Assembly (NCBI GenBank): GCA_014799485.1
Contig: JAAVHY010000036.1
Coordinates: 21,124 to 85,123 of the forward strand
Source of the DNA: Clostridiales bacterium
GTDB taxonomy: Bacteria > Bacillota_A > Clostridia > Oscillospirales > Oscillospiraceae
Direction of reading: 5' to 3'
DNA length: 64,000 nt
This document shows positions 8,890 through 20,014 of the stretch, one piece after another (positions within the stretch are counted from its first letter, which is position 1; each line of letters opens with the position of its first letter). A program made the position numbers and the translations under genes. The notes beneath the pieces were generated by a model. It did no database searches. It was not told the origin of the DNA and saw only the letters and a list, made by a program, of their open reading frames with translations.

Positions 8890-9395
8890 CCGTCCGTTGG
8901 CGGCTCCGGGCCGCCGTACACCTTACCCTCGATGTAAGCCATCATGCGGTTGCGCAGCCAGCAGAACACGACCAGCCAGAAGGGCGAGATCAACACCCAC
9001 AGCTGGTCGAACGAGAGCTTCACAGACACGGCGATACCCACCAGCACGCTGACTGCGATCAGCCATAGGTTGTCTCGCAGCCACTTCTTCTTGAAAAACT
9101 CTGTGCGCTCCTTGGCCGAGAAGCTGCTCTCCCGCACCGCCGCCACCAGGTTCTCGTCCGCCTGCCTGCGGAACCGCTCATCGCTCAAACGCTCCCCGGC
9201 CAGCAGCTCGTTGACGCTCACCCCCAGTGTCTCCCCCAGGGGAACCAGCAGCTCAATGTCCGGCATATAGGTTCCCGTCTCCCAGCGGGAGACGGTCTTG
9301 TTGGTGACGCCCAGCTTTTTGCCCAGGGCCTCCTGGGTCAGCCCCTGCTCACGGCGCAGCGCCGCGATGAATTTTCCCACCTTGGCCTGATCCAT
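8886..9395 (-). CDS. XRE-family regulator with C-terminal membrane anchor
   Basis: A 169-residue protein with an N-terminal helix-turn-helix (about residues 6-60, with the core LTQEALGKKLGVTNKTVSRW). A charged linker and two hydrophobic segments follow (about 110-127 and 132-150). XRE regulators with a membrane-spanning tail are common in Firmicutes and may respond to envelope state; targets are unknown. The start is preceded by AAAGGAGGGAG. It lies between recD2 and lysA on the same strand, about 75 bp after the recD2 stop. Confidence 0.85.
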   Translation of the reverse strand: MDQAKVGKFIAALRREQGLTQEALGKKLGVTNKTVSRWETGTYMPDIELLVPLGETLGVSVNELLAGERLSDERFRRQADENLVAAVRESSFSAKERTEFFKKKWLRDNLWLIAVSVLVGIAVSVKLSFDQLWVLISPFWLVVFCWLRNRMMAYIEGKVYGGPEPPTDG

Positions 9396-9470
9396 TTCGC
9401 TCCCTCCTTTGGAGAAAGTATACCACGGCTGGCCCTGAGAATCACTCCCCGCAGACAGCGAATCCGGGGT

Positions 9471-11702
9471 TTACCCCTCCTGCCCCGTCTCCCGCAGCAA
9501 TCTGGTGCGCAAAGCGGAATACCGCCGGGTCTGCCGGTCATTGGCCACCATCTGGGCCATCAGCTCCCCGCTGCCCACCAGGATGAACAGCTCCCTGGCC
9601 CTTGTGATGGCGGTGTACAGCACCCCCCTTGCCAGCAGGGAGGGCGGCACGTCGCTGAGGGCCAGGATGACCGCCCGGTACTCGCTGCCCTGGGCCTTGT
9701 GGACGGTGACGGCGTAGGCGGGCTCCAGCTCCCCCAGCAGTTCCGGGGGATAGGCCACCAGCCGCCCGTCAAAGGACACGGTGATCCCCCCGGCGGTCAC
9801 CTCCTGGATCACGCCGATGTCCCCGTTGAACACGCCCATGTCCTTCTCCCCGGTAGTAGGGTCCTCCCAGAACAGGTCGTAGTTGTTCTTCACCTGCATC
9901 ACCCGGTCGCCCTCCCGGAAGATGTAGGGGCCGAAGGCCCGCTCCCCCCTGCCGTCCGCGGCGGGGTTCAGCGCCTCCTGCAGCGCCCGGTTCAGCGCGG
10001 CGGTGCCCGCCCCACGCTTCCGGGTGGGGGTCAGCACCTGGATCTGCTCGGCGGGGATGCCCATATTCCGGGGCAGGCGGGTCTGGCACAGCTCCACGAT
10101 GGTGTCCACCGTGCGGGCGGCGTCCCGGCGTCCCATGTAAAAGAAGTCCTTTGTCTTATTGGTCAGCTCCGGCGCCGTCCCCCGGTTCACCCCGTGGGCG
10201 TTCATGACGATGGCGCTCTCCCGGGCCTGGCGGAAGATCTCCGTCAGCGACACGGCGGGCACCACCCCGGAGCGGATCAGGTGGTCCAGCACGTTCCCCG
10301 GCCCCACCGATGGAAGCTGGTCCGGGTCGCCCACCAGCACCAGGCGGCACTCCCCCCGCAGGGCGGCCAGCAGCGCCGCCATCAGGGACACATCCACCAT
10401 GGACGTCTCGTCCACGATCACCGCGTCCACCTCCAGGGGGTCGTCCTGGTTTTTGGTAAAAGCCAGCTGGCCGGTGAAGGGGTCCAGCTTGGTTTCCAGC
10501 AGCCGGTGGATGGTCAGCGCCTCCGCGCCGCAGGTCTCCCCCATCCGCTTGGCGGCCCGGCCGGTGGGGGCAGCCAGGGCCGTCTCCAGCCCCAGCGTCT
10601 CGAACAGGGCCAGCACCCCCCGCAGGGAGGTGGTCTTGCCGGTGCCCGGCCCGCCGGTGAGCAGCATCACCTGCCGGCTGGCGGCCAGCTCCACGGCGGT
10701 GCGCTGCTGCTGGGCATAGGTGATCCCCTGCTCCCGCTGGATGGCATCGATGAGTTGCCCCAAACCCTCCGGCGGGGCGATCTCCGTACAACACATCTCC
10801 CCCAGGCGCATGGCCACGTAGCACTCCGCCCCGTACAGTCCCGCGGGATAGCAGGCGGTCACCCCGGCGATGTCCTCCCGCACCACCTCCCCCCGTTCGA
10901 TGAGGCCGTCCAGCCCTTGGGCGAGGCACTCCCCCTCCACCCCGATGAGGGCGGCGGTGGCGGCCAGCAGCTTGTTCTCAGGCAGGAACACGTGGCCGTT
11001 GTCGGCGTTGTGGTCCAGCTCGAAGATGAGGGCGGCCTCCACCCGCTGGGGGTCGTCCCCCGCCACCCCCAGCTCGATGGCCAGCTCGTCCACCTGGGCG
11101 AAGGGGATCTCCAGGGAGCGGTCGGCCAGCAGATAGGGGTTGTCACGCACCACGTCCACCGCCAGATCGCCGAACCGCTTGTACAGCGGCATGGCGGCGG
11201 CCAGGGGCAGCCTGTGCTCGGACAGGAACTCCGCCAGCCGCCGCATCCCCATCTGCCGCCGGAAGTCCTCGCCGATGGCCCGGGCCCGCTTGGGGGACAC
11301 CCCCCGCAGCTCACACAGGCGGTCTGGGTCGTTCTCGATGATCTCCAGCGCGTTTTCGCCGAAATGGTCCACGATCTGCCGCGCCAGCCCCATACGGACG
11401 CCTTTCACCACCCCGGAGGCCAGGTACTCGAACACCGCCTTCTCCCCCACCGGCATGCGGCGGGTGATCACCTCGGCCTTGAACTGCTCGCCATAGCTGG
11501 GATGGCGGCCCCAAGCCCCCTCCAGCTCCAGCGTCTCGCCGGGGGCCACCCCCGGCATACAGCCCACCGCCGTGATCTCGCCCCCCTCGCCGCAGTCCAG
11601 CTTCAGCACGGTGTAGCCGTTTTCCTCGTTGCGGAACAGCACGGCGGACACCGTGCCCTCCACCTGGTTGCGTCCCTCTGTCCCGGCAATCTCCCCTGGC
11701 AT
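9471..11702 (-). CDS. recD2: RecD2-type ATP-dependent 5'-3' DNA helicase
   Basis: A 743-residue SF1B helicase. The N-terminal region (about 13-330) is the RecD2-specific OB/helix-hairpin-helix section. It includes a Gly-Val-Ser turn near 134 and distinguishes RecD2 from RecD of RecBCD. Motif I is GGPGTGKTT (about 350-358), motif II is DETSMVD (about 431-437), and the C-terminal motifs include VHKAQGSE and YTAITRA. RecD2 works without RecBC in replication-fork repair and mismatch tolerance. The length is typical. The promoter (TTGAAA-17-TATAAT) is followed directly by a AAACGTTTG element also found at the TIGR03916 promoter. Confidence 0.93.
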   Translation of the reverse strand: MPGEIAGTEGRNQVEGTVSAVLFRNEENGYTVLKLDCGEGGEITAVGCMPGVAPGETLELEGAWGRHPSYGEQFKAEVITRRMPVGEKAVFEYLASGVVKGVRMGLARQIVDHFGENALEIIENDPDRLCELRGVSPKRARAIGEDFRRQMGMRRLAEFLSEHRLPLAAAMPLYKRFGDLAVDVVRDNPYLLADRSLEIPFAQVDELAIELGVAGDDPQRVEAALIFELDHNADNGHVFLPENKLLAATAALIGVEGECLAQGLDGLIERGEVVREDIAGVTACYPAGLYGAECYVAMRLGEMCCTEIAPPEGLGQLIDAIQREQGITYAQQQRTAVELAASRQVMLLTGGPGTGKTTSLRGVLALFETLGLETALAAPTGRAAKRMGETCGAEALTIHRLLETKLDPFTGQLAFTKNQDDPLEVDAVIVDETSMVDVSLMAALLAALRGECRLVLVGDPDQLPSVGPGNVLDHLIRSGVVPAVSLTEIFRQARESAIVMNAHGVNRGTAPELTNKTKDFFYMGRRDAARTVDTIVELCQTRLPRNMGIPAEQIQVLTPTRKRGAGTAALNRALQEALNPAADGRGERAFGPYIFREGDRVMQVKNNYDLFWEDPTTGEKDMGVFNGDIGVIQEVTAGGITVSFDGRLVAYPPELLGELEPAYAVTVHKAQGSEYRAVILALSDVPPSLLARGVLYTAITRARELFILVGSGELMAQMVANDRQTRRYSALRTRLLRETGQEG

Positions 11703-11719
11703 GGCCGGCCCTCCAATCC

Positions 11720-11731
11720 AAACAAACGTTT
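11720..11731 (-). promoter_or_regulatory. Possible operator in the recD2 promoter
   Basis: On the minus strand the sequence AAACGTTTGTTT starts six bases after the -10 hexamer of the recD2 promoter. The nine bases AAACGTTTG recur at a matching place in the TIGR03916 promoter (18241-18253). It loosely resembles the Gram-positive SOS box (GAAC-N4-GTTC) but has mismatches, so LexA is only one candidate. Confidence 0.4.
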
Positions 11732-11737
11732 TATCGT

Positions 11738-11766
11738 ATTATAGCATGGCCCCGCCATCTTTTCAA
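11738..11766 (-). promoter_or_regulatory. Predicted sigma-A promoter of recD2
   Basis: On the minus strand TTGAAA (11761-11766) and a perfect TATAAT (11738-11743) are separated by 17 bp, 36 bp upstream of the recD2 start. Confidence 0.75.
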
Positions 11767-11824
11767 GATAAATCACAAAGAGCCCCTGGGCAAAAAATTT
11801 TTTAAAAAATTTGCCTTAACCCAC

Positions 11825-11853
11825 TTGCAGGAACGCAAATTATATGATATACA
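11825..11853 (+). promoter_or_regulatory. Predicted promoter of ptsI
   Basis: TTGCAG (11825-11830) and TATACA (11848-11853) are 17 bp apart, 64 bp upstream of the ptsI ATG. Just upstream is an AT-only tract with a GGCAAA/TTTGCC-like dyad (about 11787-11813). A GCGCGC/CGCGCGC hairpin lies in the leader (about 11867-11883). Confidence 0.5.
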
Positions 11854-11916
11854 CAAAGAAGAACTGCGCGCCTCCCGCGCGCCTGTCTGAAACTGCCAAC
11901 GAATGGAGGAGCTATC

Positions 11917-13527
11917 ATGTTAAAAGGAATCGCCGCCTCGGCCGGCGCCGCTGTCGCCCAATTGTTCTACATGGAGGAGCCCGACCTGTCCGTCACCAAG
12001 GAGACCGGGCTGGACCCCGCCCAGCAGCACCAGCGCTACGACCAGGCCGCCGCCCAGGCCATCCGGGAGCTGGACAACCTGTATGAGAAGGCCCGCGCCA
12101 CCGACGAGAGCGTGGCCCAGGTGTTTGATATCCACCGCATGATGCTGGAGGACCCCGACCTCATTGACGGCATCGACGCTCTGCTGGACGAGGGCTACAA
12201 CGCCGAGTACGCCGTGCGGGAGACCGCCGACTCCCTCGCCGCCATGTTCAAGGCCATGGACGACGAGTATATGCAGGCCCGCTCCGCCGACGTGATGGAC
12301 GTGGGCAACCGCCTCGTCCGGGTGCTCAAGGGCATCCCCGACGCCGCCGACTTCCCCGATGAGCCGGTGATCGTGGCCGCCGTTGATCTGCTGCCCAGCC
12401 AGACCGTCCGGCTGGACAAGGACCACGTGGCGGGCTTCGTCACCAAGCTGGGCTCGTCCACCTCCCACTCCGTCATCCTGGCCCGCACCCTGGGCATCCC
12501 CTGCATCGTGGGCATGGGCGACGACTATGACAAGCTGCCCAAGTCCGGCCTGGTGGCCATCGATGGCTCCACCGGCGAGGTGGCCCCCCAGCCCGACGAG
12601 GCCACCCGGGCGGAGTTCACCCGCCGCCGGGACGCCTTCCTGGCCGACCAGGCGGCGCTGGAGGCGTACAAGGACCGCAAGGCCATCACCAAGAGCGGCC
12701 ACAAGGTGCTGGTGTGCGCCAACATCGGCGGCCTGAAGGACATCGACGCGGTCATCGCCCGGGGCGGCGCCGGCGTGGGCCTGTTCCGCAGCGAGTTCAT
12801 CTACCTGGACAGCCCGGACTTCCCCACCGAGCAGGCCCAGTTCGAGGTCTATAAGGAAGTGCTGGCCCGGCTGGCTCCCCGCCCCGTGGTGGTGCGCACC
12901 CTGGACCTGGGCAGCGACAAGCAGGCCCCCTACTTCGGCATCGAGGGGGAGGAGAACCCCGCCATGGGCTACCGGGCCATCCGCATCTGCCTCAAGCAGC
13001 CCGAGATCTTCCGCACCCAGCTGCGGGCGCTGCTGCGCGCCTCGGTGTACGGCAAGCTGAACATCATGTTCCCCATGATCACCCACCTGGAGCAGGTGCT
13101 GGAGATCAAGACCATCGTCAACCAGGTCCGGCAGGAGCTGGACAAGGAGGGCATCCCCTACAGCCAGGACGTGGAGTACGGCATCATGATCGAGACCCCC
13201 GCCGCCGCCGTCATGGCGGACGTGCTGGCCAAGGAAGTGGACTTCTTCTCCATCGGCACCAACGACCTGACCCAGTACACCCTGGCCGCCGACCGGATGA
13301 ACGCCAACATCAGCAACCTGTTCGACTCCGGCCACCCCGCCATCCTGCGCCTCATCGAGCGCACCGCCAAGGCCGCCCATGACGCGGGCATCTGGGTGGG
13401 CATCTGCGGCGAGTCCGCCGCCAACACCGCCCTCACCGCGTTCTACATGAGCGTGGGCATCGATGAGCTGTCCGTCTCCGCCGCCTCCATCCCCGCCGTC
13501 AAGCGGGCCGTCATCGAGTGCGACTGA
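11917..13527 (+). CDS. ptsI: Phosphoenolpyruvate-protein phosphotransferase (PTS enzyme I)
   Basis: A 536-residue enzyme I that takes phosphate from PEP and passes it to HPr to drive sugar uptake. The phosphorylated His is His184 in TSHSVILAR. The PEP-binding barrel has GLFRSEF (about 288-294), the metal/PEP loops MIETPAA and IGTNDLTQY, and the catalytic Cys about 497 in ICGESAAN. The usual GG before the TSH motif is replaced by GS, and the length is slightly below the common 570. No HPr or sugar-specific PTS gene is next to it. The ATG is preceded by ATGGAGGAGC. A strong hairpin follows. Confidence 0.93.
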   Translation: MLKGIAASAGAAVAQLFYMEEPDLSVTKETGLDPAQQHQRYDQAAAQAIRELDNLYEKARATDESVAQVFDIHRMMLEDPDLIDGIDALLDEGYNAEYAVRETADSLAAMFKAMDDEYMQARSADVMDVGNRLVRVLKGIPDAADFPDEPVIVAAVDLLPSQTVRLDKDHVAGFVTKLGSSTSHSVILARTLGIPCIVGMGDDYDKLPKSGLVAIDGSTGEVAPQPDEATRAEFTRRRDAFLADQAALEAYKDRKAITKSGHKVLVCANIGGLKDIDAVIARGGAGVGLFRSEFIYLDSPDFPTEQAQFEVYKEVLARLAPRPVVVRTLDLGSDKQAPYFGIEGEENPAMGYRAIRICLKQPEIFRTQLRALLRASVYGKLNIMFPMITHLEQVLEIKTIVNQVRQELDKEGIPYSQDVEYGIMIETPAAAVMADVLAKEVDFFSIGTNDLTQYTLAADRMNANISNLFDSGHPAILRLIERTAKAAHDAGIWVGICGESAANTALTAFYMSVGIDELSVSAASIPAVKRAVIECD

Positions 13528-13560
13528 TCCCGACCCAGCCGGAACGTTTTCAGAAATAAC

Positions 13561-13600
13561 GAGGCCCCCTCTTTCGAAGCTCTTCGAAAGAGGGGGCCTC
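13561..13600. terminator. Hairpin terminator between ptsI and the C11 protease gene
   Basis: An 18-bp perfect stem (GAGGCCCCCTCTTTCGAA) with a GCTC loop sits between two converging genes. T-tracts are weak on both sides (CCCGTTT on plus, GTTATTTCT on minus). Confidence 0.7.
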
Positions 13601-13606
13601 GCCCGT

Positions 13607-16015
<2,409 letters not shown>

Positions 16016-16064
16016 CGGTGGCTCCTCGCTTCCTCTTTAGAAAATGGCCATACGGGAACAGCCC

Positions 16065-16877
16065 CTATGGCCCTTGCCGGTCTGTATCTCCATCCCCCAG
16101 GGAGCCCGCCGGGGCTTGCCCCGGCAGGTTCTTTTCCATCTCTTCGTCGGTGATGAACTCGGTCATCACGTGCCGGTAGCGTTTGGGCAGGTGGGTGGAC
16201 TGGCATTTGGGGTTCAGCCGCCCCTCAATGGCGATGGTCTGGTAATATTTCCGCCACATGGCCCGGAAGGCCCGCTCTTCGCCGCCGGCGGGGCCCATGC
16301 GGAAGTCCTCCGCGGGCAGGAGCTTCCACCGCCCCCGGTCGCAGAGGAATATCTCGTGGTGTGTCCTGTCATAAAGGGCCAGCCGTTCCCCGGAGTACCG
16401 GGCGGCAAAGTGGGGGGCCAGCAGGGGCAGCACCCGGTTCTTGGGCTCGATCTCCCCCGCCAGAACGCCATCCAGCTCGGAAAAGCGGACAAACCCCTTC
16501 AAATGATCCCACTCGGTCCACATCTTCGTCAGCGCCAGGTTCACCCTGGCCACCACCGGGTCGCTGAGATCCAGCCGCACCCGGTCCCCCTCCCGCAGTC
16601 CCCGGCGGATGAGGGCCAGCAGATCCAGCTCCTTCTGGGGCAGGCAGGTCAGGAACCCCCTGGCGATCAGCTTTTGAAAGGCGGGGGACACCCGTTTGGC
16701 CAGGGCGGCGTAGAGCCGTTTGGCACGCCCCTCATCGGCGGCCAGCTCCCGCTCTTCCCAGAGGGAGGGCCCATCGTCGGGGAGCAGGAATCCCACGGGC
16801 TCCAACCGGTTCTCCAGGGCGTCCCAGGCGCAGGTCAAAAAGCCGGCAAAAGTGCCGTCATACCGGTATGCCGTCAT
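16065..16877 (-). CDS. TIGR03915/DUF4130 putative DNA-repair protein
   Basis: About 270 residues from the ATG at 16875-16877. The family-typical opening is MTAYRYDGTFAG, so I prefer it over an in-frame ATG 18 bp upstream, which lacks a ribosome binding site. It matches the TIGR03915 family, which has distant similarity to uracil-DNA glycosylases and always accompanies the radical SAM protein encoded just upstream; here only one base separates that stop from this start. Conserved visible elements are the WTEWDHLKGF and MWRKYY segments. The pair is predicted to act in DNA base repair or modification. The chemistry is unproven. Confidence 0.85.
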   Translation of the reverse strand: MTAYRYDGTFAGFLTCAWDALENRLEPVGFLLPDDGPSLWEERELAADEGRAKRLYAALAKRVSPAFQKLIARGFLTCLPQKELDLLALIRRGLREGDRVRLDLSDPVVARVNLALTKMWTEWDHLKGFVRFSELDGVLAGEIEPKNRVLPLLAPHFAARYSGERLALYDRTHHEIFLCDRGRWKLLPAEDFRMGPAGGEERAFRAMWRKYYQTIAIEGRLNPKCQSTHLPKRYRHVMTEFITDEEMEKNLPGQAPAGSLGDGDTDRQGP

Positions 16878-16878
16878 A

Positions 16879-18150
16879 TCAGCCCGCATCCCCATCGAAC
16901 AGGGAAAGCTGCCGCCAGCTCTCCCCGCTCCCCAGCGCCGCCTGCTCCAGCCCGGTGAGACGGCGGTAGACGCTCTCCTGACTGCACCGCAGGCCGGGCA
17001 GCATCCGGCCCGAGCAGGTGATGAAATACTGGGCCCGCTTCATCACCACGCCCAGCCGCTTCAGCCCCTCGAAGGACAGGGGGCCGTACCGCCGGGCGGT
17101 GACGATTTTCCTGGCCCCCCGTATGCCGATGCCGGGCACCCGCAGGATGGCCTCGTAGTCCGCCCGGTTCACCTCCACCGGGAAAAACTCCGGGTGGCGC
17201 AGGGCCCAGTCGCTCTTGGGGTCCAGGGCCTCGTCGAAATTGGGGCGGCTTTCATCCAGGATCTCCCGGGCGGTGAAGCCGTAAAACCGCAGCAGCCAGT
17301 CCGCCTGGTACAGCCGGTGCTCCCGCAGCAGCGGCGGCTTGAACCCCGCGGGGACGGGCAGGCTCTTGTGGTCGGACACCGGCATATAGGCGGAGAAAAA
17401 CACCCGCTTCAAATGGTATTTTTGGTAAAGCCCCTCCGTCAAGGACAAAATGTGCCGGTCGCTCTCGGGGGTGGCCCCCACGATCATCTGGGTGGACTGC
17501 CCCGCCGGGGCGAACCGGGGGGCGTGGCGGTAGAGCTTCAGCTCCGCCTTGGACTGGGCCGCCCCGTCCCGGATCTGGGCCATGGGCTTGAAAATGGCGG
17601 TCTTGCTCTTGTCGGGAGCCAGCAGCCGCAGGGAGGACTCCGAGGGCAGCTCGATGTTGACGCTCAGCCGGTCCGCCAGCAGACCCAGCTCATAGGTGAG
17701 CCCCGGATCCGCCCCCGGGATGGCTTTTGCGTGGATATACCCGTTGAAGCGGTACTCAGTCCGCAGAAGACGCAGGGTCTCGATCATCCGCTCCGTGGTG
17801 TAATCGGGGCTTTTCAGCACCGCCGAGGACAAAAACAGCCCCTCGATATAGTTCCTCCTGTAAAACTGGATGGTCAGCTCCGCCAGCTCCCGGGGGGTGA
17901 AGGCGGTCCGGGGCACGTCGTTGGAGCGGCGGTTGACGCAGTAGGCGCAGTCATAGCAGCAGTGGTTGGTATAGAGCACTTTCAGCAGGGACACGCACCG
18001 CCCGTCGGCGGAGAACGTGTGGCAGCAGCCGGAATTGGTGGCGGTGCCGATGGTTCCCGGCCTTCCGCCCCGGACCACCCCGCTGGAGGTGCAGGCGGCG
18101 TCATACTTGGCGGCGTCCGCCAGGATCGTCAGCTTGTCCATGACCTCCAT
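16879..18150 (-). CDS. Putative DNA modification/repair radical SAM protein (TIGR03916)
   Basis: About 423 residues from the ATG at 18150, which has GGGAGGG six bases upstream; the frame continues upstream but without support. The radical SAM cluster motif CxxxCxxC is seen in HCCYDCAYC, and a helix-hairpin-helix-like DNA-binding segment occurs near the C-terminus (VPGIGIRGARKI). The N-terminus (KLTILADAAKYDAACTSSG) is characteristic of the family. It is the first gene of a two-gene operon with the TIGR03915 partner. The promoter at 18258-18285 is strong and a CAAACGTTTGTAC element overlaps the predicted transcript start, suggesting repression. Confidence 0.9.
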   Translation of the reverse strand: MEVMDKLTILADAAKYDAACTSSGVVRGGRPGTIGTATNSGCCHTFSADGRCVSLLKVLYTNHCCYDCAYCVNRRSNDVPRTAFTPRELAELTIQFYRRNYIEGLFLSSAVLKSPDYTTERMIETLRLLRTEYRFNGYIHAKAIPGADPGLTYELGLLADRLSVNIELPSESSLRLLAPDKSKTAIFKPMAQIRDGAAQSKAELKLYRHAPRFAPAGQSTQMIVGATPESDRHILSLTEGLYQKYHLKRVFFSAYMPVSDHKSLPVPAGFKPPLLREHRLYQADWLLRFYGFTAREILDESRPNFDEALDPKSDWALRHPEFFPVEVNRADYEAILRVPGIGIRGARKIVTARRYGPLSFEGLKRLGVVMKRAQYFITCSGRMLPGLRCSQESVYRRLTGLEQAALGSGESWRQLSLFDGDAG

Positions 18151-18240
18151 ACAGGCCCTCCCTTCCCTCGGACAGCGGCGCCACCCTCGCGCGGCCGCCC
18201 CGTGTCCACCGGGGAGGGAGGTGAGAGCAGTGTCCAAAAT

Positions 18241-18253
18241 CAAACGTTTGTAC
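18241..18253 (-). promoter_or_regulatory. Possible operator in the TIGR03916 promoter
   Basis: On the minus strand GTACAAACGTTTG begins four bases after the -10 hexamer. It contains the palindrome CAAACGTTTG and differs from a Gram-positive SOS box (GAAC-N4-GTTY) by one base in the half-sites. The core AAACGTTTG is shared with the recD2 promoter. Confidence 0.45.
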
Positions 18254-18257
18254 TTAT

Positions 18258-18285
18258 ATTATAGTACAACTGCTCTATTTGTCAA
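18258..18285 (-). promoter_or_regulatory. Predicted sigma-A promoter of the TIGR03916-TIGR03915 operon
   Basis: On the minus strand a perfect TTGACA (18280-18285) and a perfect TATAAT (18258-18263) are 16 bp apart, with about 100 bp of leader before the start codon. A consensus promoter this strong usually implies active repression. Confidence 0.8.
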
Positions 18286-18313
18286 GTCCAATTTTCCGGG
18301 GAACCCCACCCGC

Positions 18314-19984
18314 TCAGCCGTGGTAGCAGCCCCCGCCGATGAACTCCCGCACCAGGGAGGTCTTGGGGATATCGTCGGCGGGTATGGGCAGGAAGTAGTT
18401 CAGGAACTTCAGCAGCCGCTTGGCCTCCACGTACTCCTCGCTGTCCCGGGGGACACCGAACAGCAGGGGCTGCACGTAGGGCTTCAGCAGGGCCGTCTCG
18501 TAGATCAGGGCGGAATTGAAGATCATGTCCGCGCTGTCCTGGAAGGGGAAGATGTTGTTCTCCTCCCCCCGCCGGACGGAGGGCCACATCTTGATGGTGG
18601 CCTGGGCGCTGTAGCCCCGGGTGCGGGCGTCCCGCTCGATGCGCCGCAGCAGGCGGACGTCGGTGGTCGGGATGCGGTTGTGGTCGTCGATGTTCAGCGT
18701 AGTGAGGCAGCTGATGTAAATGCGGTACTTGCTCTCTTTTGGCAGCGCGTAAGTAAATTGGTCGTTGAGGCAGTGGATGCCCTCGATGACCAGCACGTCC
18801 CCCTCCTTCAGAGTGAGGAAGTTGCCGTTATATTCCCGGGCGCCCTTTTTAAAATTGTAAGAGGGTATCTCCACCGTCTCGCCGTTCAGCAGCCGCACCA
18901 TGTCCGTGTTGAACTGCTCCACGTCCATGGCCCCCAGGCCCTCGAAGTCGTAGTTGCCGTTTTCGTCCCTGGGGGTCTTGTCCCGGTCTACGAAATAGTT
19001 GTCGGTGGCGATGGCGTGGGGATGCAGCCCGCAGGCGCGAAGCTGGGTGGACAGCCGGTGGGAGAAGGTGGTCTTGCCGGAGGAGGAGGGGCCCGCGATC
19101 ATCACGAAGCGGACCTCCTTCCTTCCGGCGATCTCGGCGGCGATGTCGCCGATCTTCTTTTCCATCATGGCCTCGTAGGCCAGGACCAGCGGCGTAGTCC
19201 CCCCCTGGGAGATGGTGGTGTTCAGATCCGCCACGTTGGAGGCGCCCAGCGCTTCGGCCCGCAGGGTGGATTCGGACAGCGCCCGGAAAAGCTTGATGGA
19301 CGGGCGGAAATCCCCCAGCCGGTCAGGGTCCTTCAAGGTGGGCAGGCGCAGGACAAAGCCGTTTTCAAACAGCTCCAGCCCGAAGCACCTGATATAGCCG
19401 GTGTCCGGCACCATATAGCCGTAGAAGTAGTCCACGAAACCGTCCAGGGAGTAGACGTTGACGTGGGAGTTGATCCGGAAGCTGAGCAGCTGCGCCTTGT
19501 GGATCATCCGCTCCTTGCGGAACAGCTCCATGGCGTCGTCGGTGCTGATGGACTTCTTTTCGATGGGCAGCGCCTGGGCGGACAGCTCCCGCATCCGCCC
19601 CTCCACCCGGTCCAGCAGGGGCTGGTCCAGGACGAAATTTCCCTGGGCGCGGACGAAGAGGGCACGGCTGAGGGAGTACCCCACGCAGACGCGCTCCACG
19701 TTCTCCCGGCCCACCACGTCGTAAAAGGCCTTCAGCATCAGGAAGACCGCGCTGCGCTCATAGGTCTGGATCCCGGGCACGTCCCGGGCGGTGACCATCT
19801 TCAGCGAGCAGTCCCGGTCCAGCACCTTGTGGAGCTCGCAGAGCTTCCCGTCCCGGCTCACCAGCAGGATATCGTAAGGAAACCGGTCCTGAAAGTCCGC
19901 CGCGATGGCGCGGTAGGGCGTCCCGTAAGGATAGGCGTACTCTGCGCCGTCCACCATGATCTTTACCATTCTCTTCTCTTCCAT
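18314..19984 (-). CDS. Nucleoside (uridine-kinase-like) kinase with N-terminal TGS-like domain
   Basis: A 556-residue protein. The first 65 residues are a TGS-like domain, and residues 70-270 resemble the second additional domain of threonyl-tRNA synthetase. A P-loop kinase domain follows with GPSSSGKTTF near 297 and the uridine-kinase signatures ATDNYFVDRD and VLVIEGIH. The same fused architecture is found in many Firmicutes and is annotated as a uridine kinase-like nucleoside kinase, phosphorylating a nucleoside at the 5' position. The substrate is inferred only. The start is preceded by AAAGGAGG. It is downstream of the tldD/tldE genes on the same strand. Confidence 0.88.
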   Translation of the reverse strand: MEEKRMVKIMVDGAEYAYPYGTPYRAIAADFQDRFPYDILLVSRDGKLCELHKVLDRDCSLKMVTARDVPGIQTYERSAVFLMLKAFYDVVGRENVERVCVGYSLSRALFVRAQGNFVLDQPLLDRVEGRMRELSAQALPIEKKSISTDDAMELFRKERMIHKAQLLSFRINSHVNVYSLDGFVDYFYGYMVPDTGYIRCFGLELFENGFVLRLPTLKDPDRLGDFRPSIKLFRALSESTLRAEALGASNVADLNTTISQGGTTPLVLAYEAMMEKKIGDIAAEIAGRKEVRFVMIAGPSSSGKTTFSHRLSTQLRACGLHPHAIATDNYFVDRDKTPRDENGNYDFEGLGAMDVEQFNTDMVRLLNGETVEIPSYNFKKGAREYNGNFLTLKEGDVLVIEGIHCLNDQFTYALPKESKYRIYISCLTTLNIDDHNRIPTTDVRLLRRIERDARTRGYSAQATIKMWPSVRRGEENNIFPFQDSADMIFNSALIYETALLKPYVQPLLFGVPRDSEEYVEAKRLLKFLNYFLPIPADDIPKTSLVREFIGGGCYHG

Positions 19985-20014
19985 GGGATGGCCTCCTTTC
20001 TCTATTGAGCCCCT

